Part shown: piece by piece, positions 37,739 through 49,129 of the stretch
Layout: each line of letters starts with the position of its first letter
Position numbering within the stretch: the first letter of the stretch is position 1
From: Lingula anatina
Lineage: Eukaryota; Brachiopoda; Lingulata; Lingulida; Lingulidae
Assembly (NCBI RefSeq): GCF_001039355.2
Contig: NW_019774513.1
Coordinates: forward strand, 116,481 to 180,480
Length of the DNA: 64,000 bases
Direction: 5' to 3'
The notes under the pieces: generated by a model
Database searches by the model: none
What the model was told of the DNA's origin: nothing
The model's input: only the letters and a program-made list of their open reading frames with translations
Made by a program: the position numbers and the translations under genes

Positions 37739-38796
37739 TCACACGCGCACGCCATTGTTTCACAACACAATTTCCCTCTCGTGCAAGTGAAACAGTTCTG
37801 CCACTGCTTTTTTAACCTTACTCCGCGTGAAGTTACGTTCTACAGTCATCAGCAGCCTCTCGTATTGGCACCACGTTGGACTAACTGTGCCAAGTTTTGA
37901 CAAATCAATAAAACCAAGAGATCCTAATGGGCCGCGTACGGGGCTCGAGTCCCATTCTTCTAGGCGGGTAAACTGAAACCAGGTTCAGCACTCGGGGTTC
38001 CAATTGACGTGTTAATGGAATCAGAGCGGGGAATGTAACATATTAACCTATATACTCAGGCAGCGCTCGGGTCAGAACTATGTCAAAACTGAAACCAAGA
38101 AACTTTCTTCGTCGTATTGCAGGAGTTTCTCAGGTTGCTAGGGTGGGAGGGGGGGAAACTGGTATATTAGTACATGGTATCATCTGTCGTTTGATTTACC
38201 CATTCGAATTGTCTAGAAATGGCAATAGATACAGTGTATTCATAAATTAAAGTGGTTTTAGGCAGGTAGAGATGAGTGCGCTGGGTGAGTTGGTGAAAGT
38301 GTACCACACATTGTGTGAGGAAGACGGTTGGTGTAAGTTCTATCAATTAAGTGTTCACAGGTGTGCAACAGACCAACATCAGGCTATCGCAGTTAGGTTA
38401 GCCTATTGAAATATACGTCTTGTTGTGGACTGAACTGGATCAATGGGATGTCTGATGGTTGTGAAACGATGTTTGGAAGGTGCCTTGGCGTGTTTTGTGA
38501 CACTTAACTTTTCTGATACTGTATCGGGCATGATGTCATGTGGCTAAGAATTTATTGACTGTTGTTAATTCAGAATGATTTTAAAAATGAAAATTAGAAA
38601 AAAAAAGAAAAAAAAAGACCGCTTAATTACTTGATCCATCGATTCATCGATTGATTGGGTGCTTGGTGGAATTAGCCCACAGTGAAAGTCAATTGCAGGA
38701 TGGTTGCTTGGTTCCATGATTGCAACCTGTTCATAAACGTTTCTATATTTCACAGTTCAAAGTATTCACATTTATGTCTCTTTCCTACATTTACAG

Positions 38797-39695
38797 GAAA
38801 CAGCAGTGATAACAACGTCATCTACTTCACGGTGTCGGGGCAGTACCAAGACGCCAACCTGGAGGTCAAGGCCGCAGAACTCTTCGTTCTATTGCGCTAC
38901 AAACGACCACCAGGGGGACAGAAGAGATACCCAAGGCGGATCACACTGAAGGTTTACCACATGTATTCAGACGAAGTCTTTGAACACACTGGCAAGGACC
39001 GGGAACTTATCGAAACGCATGACTTAACGATAAGCCACACGACATGGCAGAAAATCACTGTACCGAAGAGTTTAGTTCAGCCAATGTTCAATAGCCATTT
39101 TAATGATTTGAGACTGTTTATCCATTGCTCTGACTGCCCGAATTTTATTCAGCCAATTTTGGCCAAAAAGATGTCAAAAGGGCGCAGGAAAAGAGATCGA
39201 CTTCTGAAAAGAGTCAAGCGTGTCCGAAGCGTTTCAAGATTACCTTTGCCAGATTTCCAAGTCCACAAAAGAAAAAATCTAAACAAAAGGAGGCCGTTCT
39301 TAATTATTCGAACTGAACAAAAACATTCATCTTTTTCAGACTTTTTTCGCGCCGGAAAGAAACGGCGTTCTACAGAATGTGACCCTAAATCTGACTGTTG
39401 TAAAAAGCATTTGTACGTGGACTTTTCTGAGCTGGGCTGGGATTGGATACTTGCCCCGCCTGGTTACCAAGCCAACTATTGCCAAGGCAACTGCGGGCTC
39501 AGTCCTTCTCCCTCCAGATTTATACACCACCACTCATTTGTAGTACGGGGATATAAGTCTAAGAATGCACATATCACACCTTGCTGCAGCCCGAAAAAGA
39601 TGAGCACGCTATCTATACTGTACCTAAACGAAAATGGTGAGATAGTTCAGAGTGACATACCCAAAATGATCATAGACGAATGTGGATGTGCATAA
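38797..39695 (+). CDS. Activin / inhibin-beta-like TGF-beta ligand, exon 2 (C-terminal propeptide and growth-factor domain)
   Basis: This exon encodes residues 143 (from its second base) to 441 and the stop TAA. The propeptide shows a sequon at N144, a conserved TW pair (225-226), a CSDC motif (253-256) like the C-x-x-C of vertebrate inhibin-beta propeptides, and RRPFL (307-311) shortly before the mature region. Basic sites lie at RRKR (272-275), RVKR (281-284) and KKRR (330-333); cleavage after R333 releases a 108-residue ligand (from 39369). The ligand has nine cysteines (337, 343, 344, 371, 375, 405, 406, 438, 440) with the cystine-knot spacing, ending CGCA. The extra N-terminal Cys places it in the activin/TGF-beta/myostatin group rather than BMPs, and propeptide motifs favour activin. 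Secreted disulphide-linked dimers would be expected to bind activin type II and type I receptors. Confidence 0.96.
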
Positions 39696-41600
39696 CTGTA
39701 GGAAACCGAACTTTTTTCTTTTTTTTTCTTGCTGTAACATGATGTTTCAGTCACGTGCGGCTGAAGAGATCATACTTCATCGTCGTAATTTTGGACATGA
39801 AAAAACGGGTTAATTGGTACAGAAGAACTTTGGAACCAAACAGCTATTTTTCATTGAGGGATTTGCGATAAAAAAGCTTCATTAAAACTTCGGACTGCCA
39901 TTTTCTTCTGAAAATGATTGACCATGATGAAGCTCTGTGAAATCTGTTGCAAAGGAGGCACTAGATTGAACGCCACCGTGAGCAGCCAAAGGAAACGATC
40001 AGACTGTAAAGCGTCACCATGGCAACCTTGATAGGTTCCTTGTTATGATAATAACATGATGATGATAACAGAACACCTGCGTTACTTACAAACTATAGAG
40101 AAAACAATTTATGTGACATCTTTACAAGTCGCGCAATGTTCAATGTGCACTGTGAAATTCACTGTTTACAAGAAAGAAACATTGTATCACTCTTAGGTGT
40201 TTCTCCCTGCCAGTAGTGTGGAGAAGCCATGAGGAATTCCTTTCAGTGGCTGATCAGAAACTGAATTTATGTCGTTCTTGAAGTCTTCAGGTACTGGCAT
40301 TATAGCCGAACAACCGAGAAGAGGACGCCACATTGCGTTGAACAAATCTGAACTATGAATGAAAATACAACATCCAGCTTAGGCCGGCAGCAATGGCACA
40401 GAGTATAATTGCGATTAGCTCTCAAAAATCTACCGTCATAGGATAAAAAAGACGTGCTGATCTGACTACACACTCTTTCATCTAAGTCTTAAGTTTAAAG
40501 CTCAGAATATTTTACGTTCGGGACGTTAGGTGCCTGAACGATAAACGTTTACACGGCCCATTGAATGAGTTACGGAACGCTAAGTTATGTACAAACCATT
40601 ACCTTTTGAAGGGGCGCTCTCTAAGGGCGGTGGGTGATACGTATTTTGAGGACGTGAAACGTTATTCGTGCAAAAATCATGTTAACAGTTTACAAAATCA
40701 TGAACATTTAGTGATATTTATGTGTTTTTGCATGCGCAAAGACAGTGTAACTGTTAAGACATCAGAAAACACAGATAGTAGTTGGATCGTAGATACAGTT
40801 GGGCCATCCGAATCACTCAGTGATATATCGATGTTTAAGTAAAGGTAAAGATGCTTCATGATTTTAACCAATTAGGATAGGTTATTTCACCACATTTAAT
40901 GCATTTTAATTGTGCTTTCTTTGCGAAGGTCAACAGCATGGAGTCAATAAGTGGGCCTACGATTGTCCACTGTTGCGATTTTATGAGTAGAAAATATAAT
41001 TATGAATGTTGCAAATCTGTGGTTTGCTTTAAATTAATGACGTACATTTTACGTACAACTTAACTATGACCAATTCTCAGTATATTTGTGATATTTAAGT
41101 TTTGCGCAATTTATCTATTTTGAGACCTTGTGACGTACCATGTAAATATAACTAGGTTTCAAACGTGTTATGGTAATTCATCGTTTAAGGAACTTTCACC
41201 GTCGCACCATTTGTGCAACTTTCGCACAATCTTACTATGACGAGTTTCCGTGAACATTAAGTCACTTTCAGTAGTTTCCAACTGCTGTAGTTTGTTCTGC
41301 TATTTCGGCTGCCCGCTCAATGTGATTAGATTTGCTTTACAAGGCGTGTTGCTATGGCACCGAATATTTGAGGGTCTTAATGCATACATTTCAAACTGGG
41401 CAGTACTTCTTCTTATAAGGGTATTTGTACCATAATTCGTCATCGTTCTGCGCACATATTAGCTGTTACTGATTTTGAGAAAGTTTATTTGCGCCGTTTA
41501 TATATTTTTATGCTGAGACCAGTAGTGCATTCTTGACGTTAATGAAAAAGTATACACCACGACCTGATTAACGAAAAATAAAGATAAATTGATAAACAGA
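39696..41600 (+). other. Putative 3' UTR of the activin gene
   Basis: Non-coding sequence after the stop. Possible poly(A) signals are ATTAAA at 39881-39886 (short form) and AATAAA at 41577-41582 (long form). AUUUA-type motifs occur around 40700 and 40890. TGTAAATA at 41141-41148 fits the Pumilio consensus. The true end is unknown. Confidence 0.45.
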
Positions 41601-41734
41601 TCAACAAATTAATAAATAATGTTTGAACACATCGTTGTCTTTCTTTATTTATCAATAATTCAGTGATTCCCCACTGTACTAACACGGTGGATGAATTATG
41701 AATTATATAACTAATGTGAAATAACCCCACACGC

Positions 41735-41915
41735 AGGGGTGGATACAGGATTATTTGAAGGGGAGCAGGGGGACCGCGAAGGCGAACGGTGCCATTTGGA
41801 ACTGTTTAGAACTATGATTTAGCTAGTCAGCATTCTAATTTCAAGATGGGACCATTGGTATGATATTTTTCAGAAATCGAAGGGGTGGGGTCAGGACCCC
41901 GCCACTGCCCACACA
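41735..41915. mobile_element. Interspersed repeat, family E (copy 1)
   Basis: About 180 bp ending in GGGGTCAGGACCCCGCCACTG. The inverse orientation of the same sequence lies at 63655-63855 (shared core: GCATTTGG.ACTG, AGCTATGAT, TAGCTAGTCA, ATTCTAATTTCAAGA). Non-coding DNA-transposon-like repeat. Confidence 0.7.
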
Positions 41916-42339
41916 TACATATACCACACGTGCCTACTGTAATGTGTCTGCTTCCTCGGATTTAGAACGCGACCAAGTCGTGTAGGCGTGTCATTTTAAC
42001 GCGGGAAGTGGTCGTGAATCATGCCATCAAATTTTGACACTGTTTATAGAACTGCGACTATTGTGACTATCATTAGTGCAATCGAGGAAGTAAATATGGT
42101 GGAATTAACGGGGGTGCCTGACACCCTGTTAGACACATCCATTGTGTTCTCCGAGAACGATCTTTTCTCAACTAGCACAATTTAAAGCACATCACAACAA
42201 GCACAAGGTTAACTGGTGTTGGATACATAGCTAAAGCTAAATAAAAAGCGTGCAAACAATGCACGTACGCAATAACAGCATGTATTTGTGGGCCGGAGTC
42301 ATAGGACAGTTCAAAGAAGGGATTCATAAACTTGACGTC

Positions 42340-42715
42340 ATTGGTGGATCCTGGTTTTTGCTGAAGCGGGGGGTGGGGGGGGGGGGCGGATTAAATGATT
42401 GTACAACAGTAGAAAATTTGTGACGACGTTTTATAATTAGAATTTTACATATACATGCATACAACAGAAGATTTTAGTACTTAGTAAAATTTGAACTTTC
42501 CGGTAGGGCACAAGGGTCGAAAAGGTTCTAGGTTTTGTCTCGCTTCGATGATGATTTTATTTTTGTGGAAGGTGAGGGAGAAGAAGGGTACCTGCACATG
42601 ACCCTCCCCCCTTTATCCGATCCATCATTTTACATGTACATGTGTTTTCTCTATATGTGATTTTTTTCAGAAACCGAAGGGGGGTAAGGACCCCCTACCC
42701 ACACCCTTTAACCTG
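42340..42715. mobile_element. Family E repeat, diverged copy 2
   Basis: Starts with a GGTGGATCCTGG-like edge followed by poly-G. It contains TTTTTTCAGAAACCGAAGGG followed by GGGTAAGGACCCCCT, matching the end of copy 1. The middle is diverged. Confidence 0.5.
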
Positions 42716-43778
42716 CCAATGGTGTATAACAGTAACTCCCGTGGGCAAGCTGGGATTGTAATAAAAACTCTCTTAAGAGTAGGAACTAAACACTTTAATA
42801 TTCTGAAATCTGGTATGATTATCATTATGTTATTCAAGTGAATTGTAGTTGGATTTTATAAACTGAATTTATATGTGACCTAATGCATGCGAATGGAAAT
42901 CCATTAGAGGGTGATGTTTTTGCCTGCTGTACTTTTGTAAGCATTTATTTGGAATTAAATTTTGTGGTAATTTTTTTTTACAAGCGTTTTTTAATAAAAA
43001 AATCTATAATGTAAAGTTAACACGCACAACAGAACTTGGCAAAACTCTTTCACATAAAAAAATTAAATTCAATAAGGAGCTGAAATCATTCCTCTTCGTC
43101 CCGTGTGGGACATAAGGCCACAAGGAGCTGAAAATGCTCCTGAAACAAAATTGAAAAATAAAAAGCAATAATTATTACAACCGAATTTACAGAAAACATT
43201 TCAGCAGATTTCTTTGAGTTGAGATCATCTCAAATAGCGTGCACAGTTCTTCTGTTAATGAAGTGCAACCCAACTGTAACGACAATACTACAAATACACT
43301 ATAAATCAATTTCTAGTGATCCAAAACCAATCATTTACCAACATCTCACCAACTGTAAGTTCTGGTAGCAGGGAGAAATACTTGAGATTGAAACAGTAAG
43401 ACATTTGAATAATCATTTGAGATGACTGCTTTAAAAAAAAGTACATGAGATATTTCATTATGTGTGGGGACGGTATCATTTCTTTCACTTTTAAGCTTAA
43501 AAGCTTTGTACGTGTGCACAGTGCCCTTATCGTTGTTTTACACACAGGGCAAGTTTATAACGCTGGGGCATACCCTGCCCAGGGTAGCAGGTCACAAACA
43601 CTGTTATGATTGCTAGGTTTTAAGGTTATCTCTAAGGTGACGTTTTTGTTGTTGTTTTTTCAACAAACAACCTGACTCAACAGGATATGAATGGAGCAAA
43701 ATTTTAAGGACAGGTCAAAAATAGGCTACCTGAATTAGAATCGATTAGATTTTGTCCAAATTAATGGTATAATACATC

Positions 43779-43779
<1 letters not shown>

Positions 43780-43819
<40 letters not shown>
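43780..43819. repeat. (TAA)n microsatellite
   Basis: About 13 TAA units. Confidence 0.97.
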
Positions 43820-43822
<3 letters not shown>

Positions 43823-43992
43823 CTGAATTTCCTTGGCAGAGGACTGGCTCTCTCACTGTTTTAATGGAATTAAAACTTTTAACCAGGCTGCATGCTTTAT
43901 TTTGTTTTAGGGTTGTTTTTCGGTGAAATACGAACACGTTCACTCCGTATGTATGTCAAATAACACACGTTGCAACCCTCTTGTAATATATC

Positions 43993-43998
43993 AATAAC

Positions 43999-44041
<43 letters not shown>

Positions 44042-44043
44042 TT
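43993..44043. repeat. (TAA)n microsatellite
   Basis: About 16 units, the second such run within 250 bp. Confidence 0.97.
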
Positions 44044-45192
44044 TATTTTGAGTCTAAAATGCAAATTTGTTTAGTATACTCTACAATAAAACGTGTAAGA
44101 AATACTATTAAGACAAATAAAGTTCTATTTAAACAAGGAAATTAATTAAAACACGTGTAGATATTTAAACATTACTTGATCACTCAATAAATGCTATTTA
44201 CAAAATGCTATTCATAAAATTTATATATTGTGGCGCAAAGTTAGTAAAACTCCCTTTTACATGTATAATAAAAATAATTGGAACAAAACATATTATACAC
44301 TGGCTTTAAGAACGACATTTAGCCCCAAAATTTGCAATTAGCCATTGGGCTCCAATTGGATAGCAATGTCAGGAAAAATGACAGATTATTAAGTGGATGA
44401 ACAGAAGTTATAACTACATATATATGAAAATTATGACTCCTTATATGAAAACAAAATAAAAATAACTACATTCTGGTTTATAAATACATTATTGAGTGTC
44501 ATTACTGAGTTGAGGTCAGAACTTTACATTCTCTCATTGCCATATTTCCCATATTTTTGTGGAACAAATGGATTGATACTTGTGTCACACTTAATATTAC
44601 ATTTACAATGATAGTGAAACCAAAACTAAACCAAAACTTGCTATATCCAGAGATATAAGACATCTTACAATATTTAGCTCAAAAATATGCAATAAGGCAT
44701 AGTCAATACGGTTGTAAGATATAGACAAGTATAACTGAATCCCACTACACAATAGCAGTACATCTATAACGGTAAGTAATAACAATGATTTTTAACTGAA
44801 TAAACTGCAGTGAGACCTTAATATGTGAAGTTTAAATCTACAGGTACACAATATTGCAGCTAAAATCTTGCAATCATATTCTTTCCACAGACACTCAATC
44901 ATCACATCATTAATTTAGATTTGCAAAGTCAACATACTGAATAGAACAGCATCACCCTCTCAGGACTCAGAATAATAACAATCTGGGATGGACTATTGTT
45001 CTTATATCTTTTTCATAAAATGGCAACATTTTTCATTCTTTTTCTTTTTGGCAAACCAAATGATTATGGGTTGAAAGAAAAAAAAAATACTAGGAGTAAA
45101 TCACACAGCAACCTTACTACAGGGAAACGAGTGTTGCGTGCATAAGGCTGAAAACTACCAGGAAAATATATCGGAATTCTGATATACTTTGC

Positions 45193-45274
45193 AAAAAAAA
45201 AAAAAATAATAATAATAATAATAATAATAAATAATAATAATAAATAAATAAATAAATAAATAAATAATAAAAAA
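45193..45274. repeat. Poly(A)/(AAT)n/(AAAT)n compound microsatellite
   Basis: A run of A, then AAT units, then AAAT units. Confidence 0.97.
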
Positions 45275-45807
45275 GCAAAATAGGGCAAACATGAAAGCAT
45301 TCGACCCAAACAATTAGAACAATTTTAAACAGGGATGTTTTTACACAATTTACCCTGGTTTGTGGTTTAAATAAATAAAGGTACTGTAGTCTACCGCACT
45401 TGATGTAATGTTGGGAGGTGGAAGATGTTATCTGACATTTTTTCTGTTTTGTACTTAAAGACAAGAAATACACTCAAAATATTGCGAAAATGATATGTGC
45501 ATGGAGTAACTTGATAAGCCACTGTGCACGAAAAGCAGTCATATTCTTTATTTAGAGACAATATATAGTGGATAGGGCAAACCTGAAAAATGTCCATAAC
45601 AGGTGTTTGCAGAAGCGAAATTTGAGGCTGAACACAAATATGACACAATTATTTATGTCTGTAATCGTTAATTATTAAAATGACAACCAAAAGGCCTACC
45701 TAGAGTTTCATCAACAATTATAGGTACTTTTGTGTTTCATCTTTTCGAGTGTTTTAGGGGTTGTAGAATCAATTTTTGATTGTACTACTGTAATTGGTAG
45801 ATCTCAG

Positions 45808-45854
45808 AGTGAGCTGACAGTTTACTGTCATTTGAGCTGACAGTTTACAGTCAA
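45808..45854. repeat. Two 24-bp direct copies, each a small palindrome
   Basis: GAGCTGACAGTTTACTGTCA at 45811 and GAGCTGACAGTTTACAGTCA at 45834. In the first, TGACAG and CTGTCA form a perfect 6-bp stem around TTTA. Confidence 0.75.
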
Positions 45855-46948
45855 GCTAGACTCAAGGGCCAGAATCTTCGTGCATGGAGACAGTGAGCCA
45901 CCTCAATAATTTTGGTCAGTCAAAATGAGGAGTGATACATGTAAGATATCTTAACATTTCATGGATGGGAAGATTAAGGAAGAATCAGCTATCCTAACCA
46001 AAAAGTGAACATTTTAAAAATTATAAGACAAGACAGATGGTGTTCCTTTGTTCTCTATGGATATATGAAGCCGGAAATAATCACAATCATAAGCTGAGTG
46101 CAGGAAAGAAGTTGCCAAGGATATATCCAATGCCAAATTCTCTAAAACATATTTCCCTATCTTAGAGAAGAGCATTTCCATGAGAAGTTTGTTGAATTAT
46201 AATATATTCAGGGAACTAATGAAGCAGTACCTGTCTGTGAAAGAGTTCAATATCAACTTGAGAAAGATTATGATTTTGGCCGCATCATATATAAGTAAAT
46301 GCTTTTTATGTGAACTGTTACCCCAATATGACGAAGACAATTTTTAAGTATGTAAGTTATATCATAAACATTCTTTCGATCATTCTTCCTCTCAATCTAT
46401 TTAGAATGAAGTCCTTCGTCGTCATATATACTGTATGTACCACCCATCCTTTACTGCAGGGTGTGCGGCTTAATTTTTGAAAACTCGTCAGTTTGCATTT
46501 GACGAGTGTCTCATGACTGGTACTCGCCTAAAAGGCTTCTAGCGCTCACCAAATTTTTCAGGTGCCATGAATATGCATGTATTATTACATTGTGAATAAT
46601 CTCATTGTGGTGTCCCGCTTTTAAGAGGAAGAACAATGTGCACGTGATGCCTTAATTCGAAACTGTAATGCCAATCCTTTATGTTTACTTAAAAAGTGAG
46701 ACCAAAGTAAGGCTTGCGATGTGACCATTTCTGTTTACAACTGTCAACTATAAATACAAAGCTATGCCTGGTTTAAATTGACATAAAATATAAAGAGACC
46801 ACACACTTGAAAAATACTTCACATGAGTTAACTTAAGATAATCTCGATCATTGTGACTAGTTCTTTGCTTTTCAAATACCGACCAAATTTTGACTCCTAA
46901 ATAATCAATATCCCTCAGGTAACGGAGTGTAGAAGTTCTGCCTCTTTC

Positions 46949-47370
46949 ATTGGCTCCCCAAAAGGAAATTTAACCAATCAGAGACATAGATATATTTGCA
47001 TCGAGCATGATGGGGGATTTACGGATGTAGTTTTACTTTAAAAGGGATACTATAAGGTACTGTAACGTTTTGAACACACTTAACACGCAGCCAGCACTCA
47101 TCAACGTGTGTTTGCAGTGCTTGTTACACAAGGTTGCCACTCGTTATGTCGAGGTGGTCAGTGTTTTTGTCACTGCCAAGAGCATCCTGGGATGTCTGCT
47201 GCGCATTTGGGGACTGCGCAGGGGCGCTCACATATAAAGAAATACCAGCCCGTGTGACGCCCCAGATCCCGGTAGATCTTCACCAGTGAAGAAGTACAAA
47301 GCTCCTCCAAGTTGACGTACTCTCACAGCATAGTGCCACACATCAACAGAAGGACCAGGCAATACTCTCA
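46949..47370 (+). promoter_or_regulatory. Possible promoter and untranslated first exon of a second gene
   Basis: Inverted and forward CCAAT boxes (ATTGG at 46949, CCAAT at 46974) and an octamer ATTTGCAT at 46994 lie upstream of TATAAA at 47233-47238. A GC-richer stretch follows and ends CTCA|GTAAGTACC, with a donor at 47371. Initiation near 47262 would give a 5' exon of about 110 bp without a long frame. The arrangement is suggestive, but the CCAAT boxes are rather far from the TATA box and no transcript evidence is available. Confidence 0.25.
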
Positions 47371-48096
47371 GTAAGTACCAGAAGTGTTTGTTTCTGCTAT
47401 TGAATTAGAGTAAAACACTTTACGGTAATTCACTCTATTTCTGTCACTATCACTCCTTGTTTTATCTGTTTGAGATCTGCCTCTTCTGTCAAGCTTGACC
47501 CTAAATTAACAGCACACAAAGTAACAATGACAGTGCTAACATTAGAAATATCTACTAAACACTTAGTATGGGTTCTTTAATTGTCAATGATGAAACTCTT
47601 GTAAGCAAGTTAAGCAACATTCCTGCCTGGTTATCAAGTATTTTGAGCTTCACCCAACCATGTTCAGTGCAGGTACATAATGCATACATGTACATGCATT
47701 ATACATGTACTTTTTACTCGTTTCCCAAATGGTGGAATAACCGACCCTTAGCGTACTCATGGCTCAGATTTCTCAGCAGAAATGGATTTTTTTGTCCCAT
47801 GTGTACCCCCAAAACACCTATTCCTCTGAACATTTTCAAAAAATGGTTTTATTTATCCTAAGGTTACTTCATATCAACACTTCCAGCGATGATACCCTCC
47901 TTAAAGAGATTTGTTAATTTTCGCGCATTTTGTAGATATCATAGGGACTAGAAAAAAACAAACTAAAATGTAAGTTTAACTTCGTAAATATATACATATA
48001 CCATCAATCACTTTTTAAAATAATTAAAAAAATTCACACTTTGGTTGCTTAGTTTAAAACTTAATTGATCAAGAACTATGCTCATAAATACATATA

Positions 48097-48864
48097 CAGG
48101 GTTACCACTTAATATGGAATATTATTTTTTGGCTAGTAAGTTTTATACAAAATATGTCATTTCTCTCTAACTATACTTTAAATCCAAAGCTGAGGTGTCA
48201 CTCCATGTGTAGCCAGGTGTGTTACATGTTCCTTATTACCACACAACTCTCGAAACAATTGATGCATGCAGTTGCATGTTCTGTGGTCAGAAATGTGAGG
48301 GGTGGTAATTTCGGCAATTTCTGCCCTTGTATAAAAACGCACGGGTTTGGTCAATCTTTGGAGTGTATTTTGAGAAGCAACAAAGGGATCGCTCTGAAAC
48401 TTGACAGGTACCTTAGAGAAGATATAGTTCGACAGATTAGCAACGCAGCTTACTATGGGATTCTTGCTCTCAGAGAAAATGGCCAGAAACGGACAGCCAT
48501 TGCCAGGTAATTCAACATTTATCAGGTACCGTTTGTGAAGTCATCCAAAGAAATGCTGCAACAGGGGCAACTACTCCAATACCTCGACCAGGGTGTCCGC
48601 GTATCACACCAAGAAGACAGGATCGCCTTCTCCTTAGAGGACGCCGTGCTGGTCGTACAAAGACAACCAGTGTCCTCAGAAAAGAGAGGCAGAATGTCAT
48701 TCAAACGCCCGTTTCAAGGTACCTCGTGAACAAGAGATTACTGCAAGCCGGTTATTTTGCACGAAGGCTCAGTGACATACTTTTTTAATGACTCAAGCCA
48801 AAAAAATTAATCAGCACTCAAAAATAACAATGATAAAAATATTCCATATTAAGTAGCAACCCTG
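48097..48864 (+). mobile_element. Deleted Tc1/mariner-like transposon
   Basis: The terminal inverted repeat starts CAGGGTTACCACTTAATATG at the left and, complemented, CAGGGTTGCTACTTAATATG at the right. It extends 27 bp with two differences, and TA flanks both ends. TA target sites, a CAG start and an internal Tc1-type DNA-binding domain identify the superfamily. At 768 bp it is about half the length of an autonomous element. The DDE catalytic domain is missing, so it cannot mobilise itself. Confidence 0.88.
48400..48788 (+). pseudogene. Tc1-like transposase remnant (DNA-binding domain only)
   Basis: The first part, ending at 48510, contains LALRENGQKRTAIAR, which fits the first helix-turn-helix of Tc1 transposases. 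After a stop and frame change, frame 48525-48788 continues with TPIPRPGCPRITPRRQDRLL (an AT-hook-like GRPR linker and start of the second HTH), then RYLVNKRLLQAGYFARR, and stops. Both halves match the order of the paired-type DNA-binding region. The catalytic D-D-E region is absent. At least one frameshift and stop make it non-functional. Confidence 0.85.
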
Positions 48865-49129
48865 TATTTCATAAATACATATATTTCAAATAGATAATTA
48901 TTGGGTTCCATTTTAAAAGCAAATGTAGTCCCCCCTACTCAGTGAAAGTTGCAGATTTCCCAAGTCGAGTCCTACAAGTTGTCCAAAGTAAATGGTTGGA
49001 AGATCTTAACTGGCAGGGGGTCGTAAATTGATACAATGAATCTTTTTTTTACAGTTATAATTATAGGATATTAGGGCTGACACCCCTGGGGAGAACACCC
49101 TTCGATCAAGGGTAATCAAACAATTGAAA

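Larger units (their letters stand above)
10934..38796 (+). other. Intron 1 of the activin gene (27.9 kb)
   Basis: The donor GTAAGT follows exon 1, and the acceptor TTTCCTACATTTACAG precedes exon 2. Splicing restores GGA (Gly143) and continues the propeptide without interruption. The intron holds only repeats, MITEs and non-coding DNA, apart from a weak exon candidate at 12912-13068. Between the listed repeats, the stretches over 300 bp (for example 11.1-12.6, 16.0-17.8, 25.3-27.1, 29.0-31.8 and 32.5-36.0 kb) show no gene that I can support. Such long first introns often carry enhancers. Confidence 0.9.
42716..46940. other. AT-rich intergenic sequence
   Basis: No gene is recognised on either strand. 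It contains several (TAA)n runs and a short 24-bp tandem hairpin repeat listed separately. Open frames are short and low-complexity. Confidence 0.5.
47440..49030 (+). repeat. ~650-bp interspersed repeat (family F), copy 1, split by a Tc1-like element
   Basis: Contains the family landmarks CACTCCTTGTTTT, TCTTCTGTCAAGCT, AATGACAGTGCTAACAT, GTCAATGATGAAACTC, ATTTTGTAGATATCATAGGG and GGGTTCCATTTTA. It is interrupted at a TA by the element at 48097-48864. Other copies are near 50855, 51496, 52146, 52850, 56900 and, inverted, 59930. No coding frame is conserved among copies. Confidence 0.8.

Noticed and set aside
37448-37900. 150-codon Ser/Leu/Phe-rich open frame resembling a membrane protein
   Set aside because: Hydrophobicity comes from a CT-rich tract in a reading frame; low complexity only.
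38682-38796. Upstream extension of the exon 2 open frame beginning MKVNCRMVAW
   Set aside because: It lies before a consensus pyrimidine-AG acceptor; homology and splice phase place the exon start at 38797.
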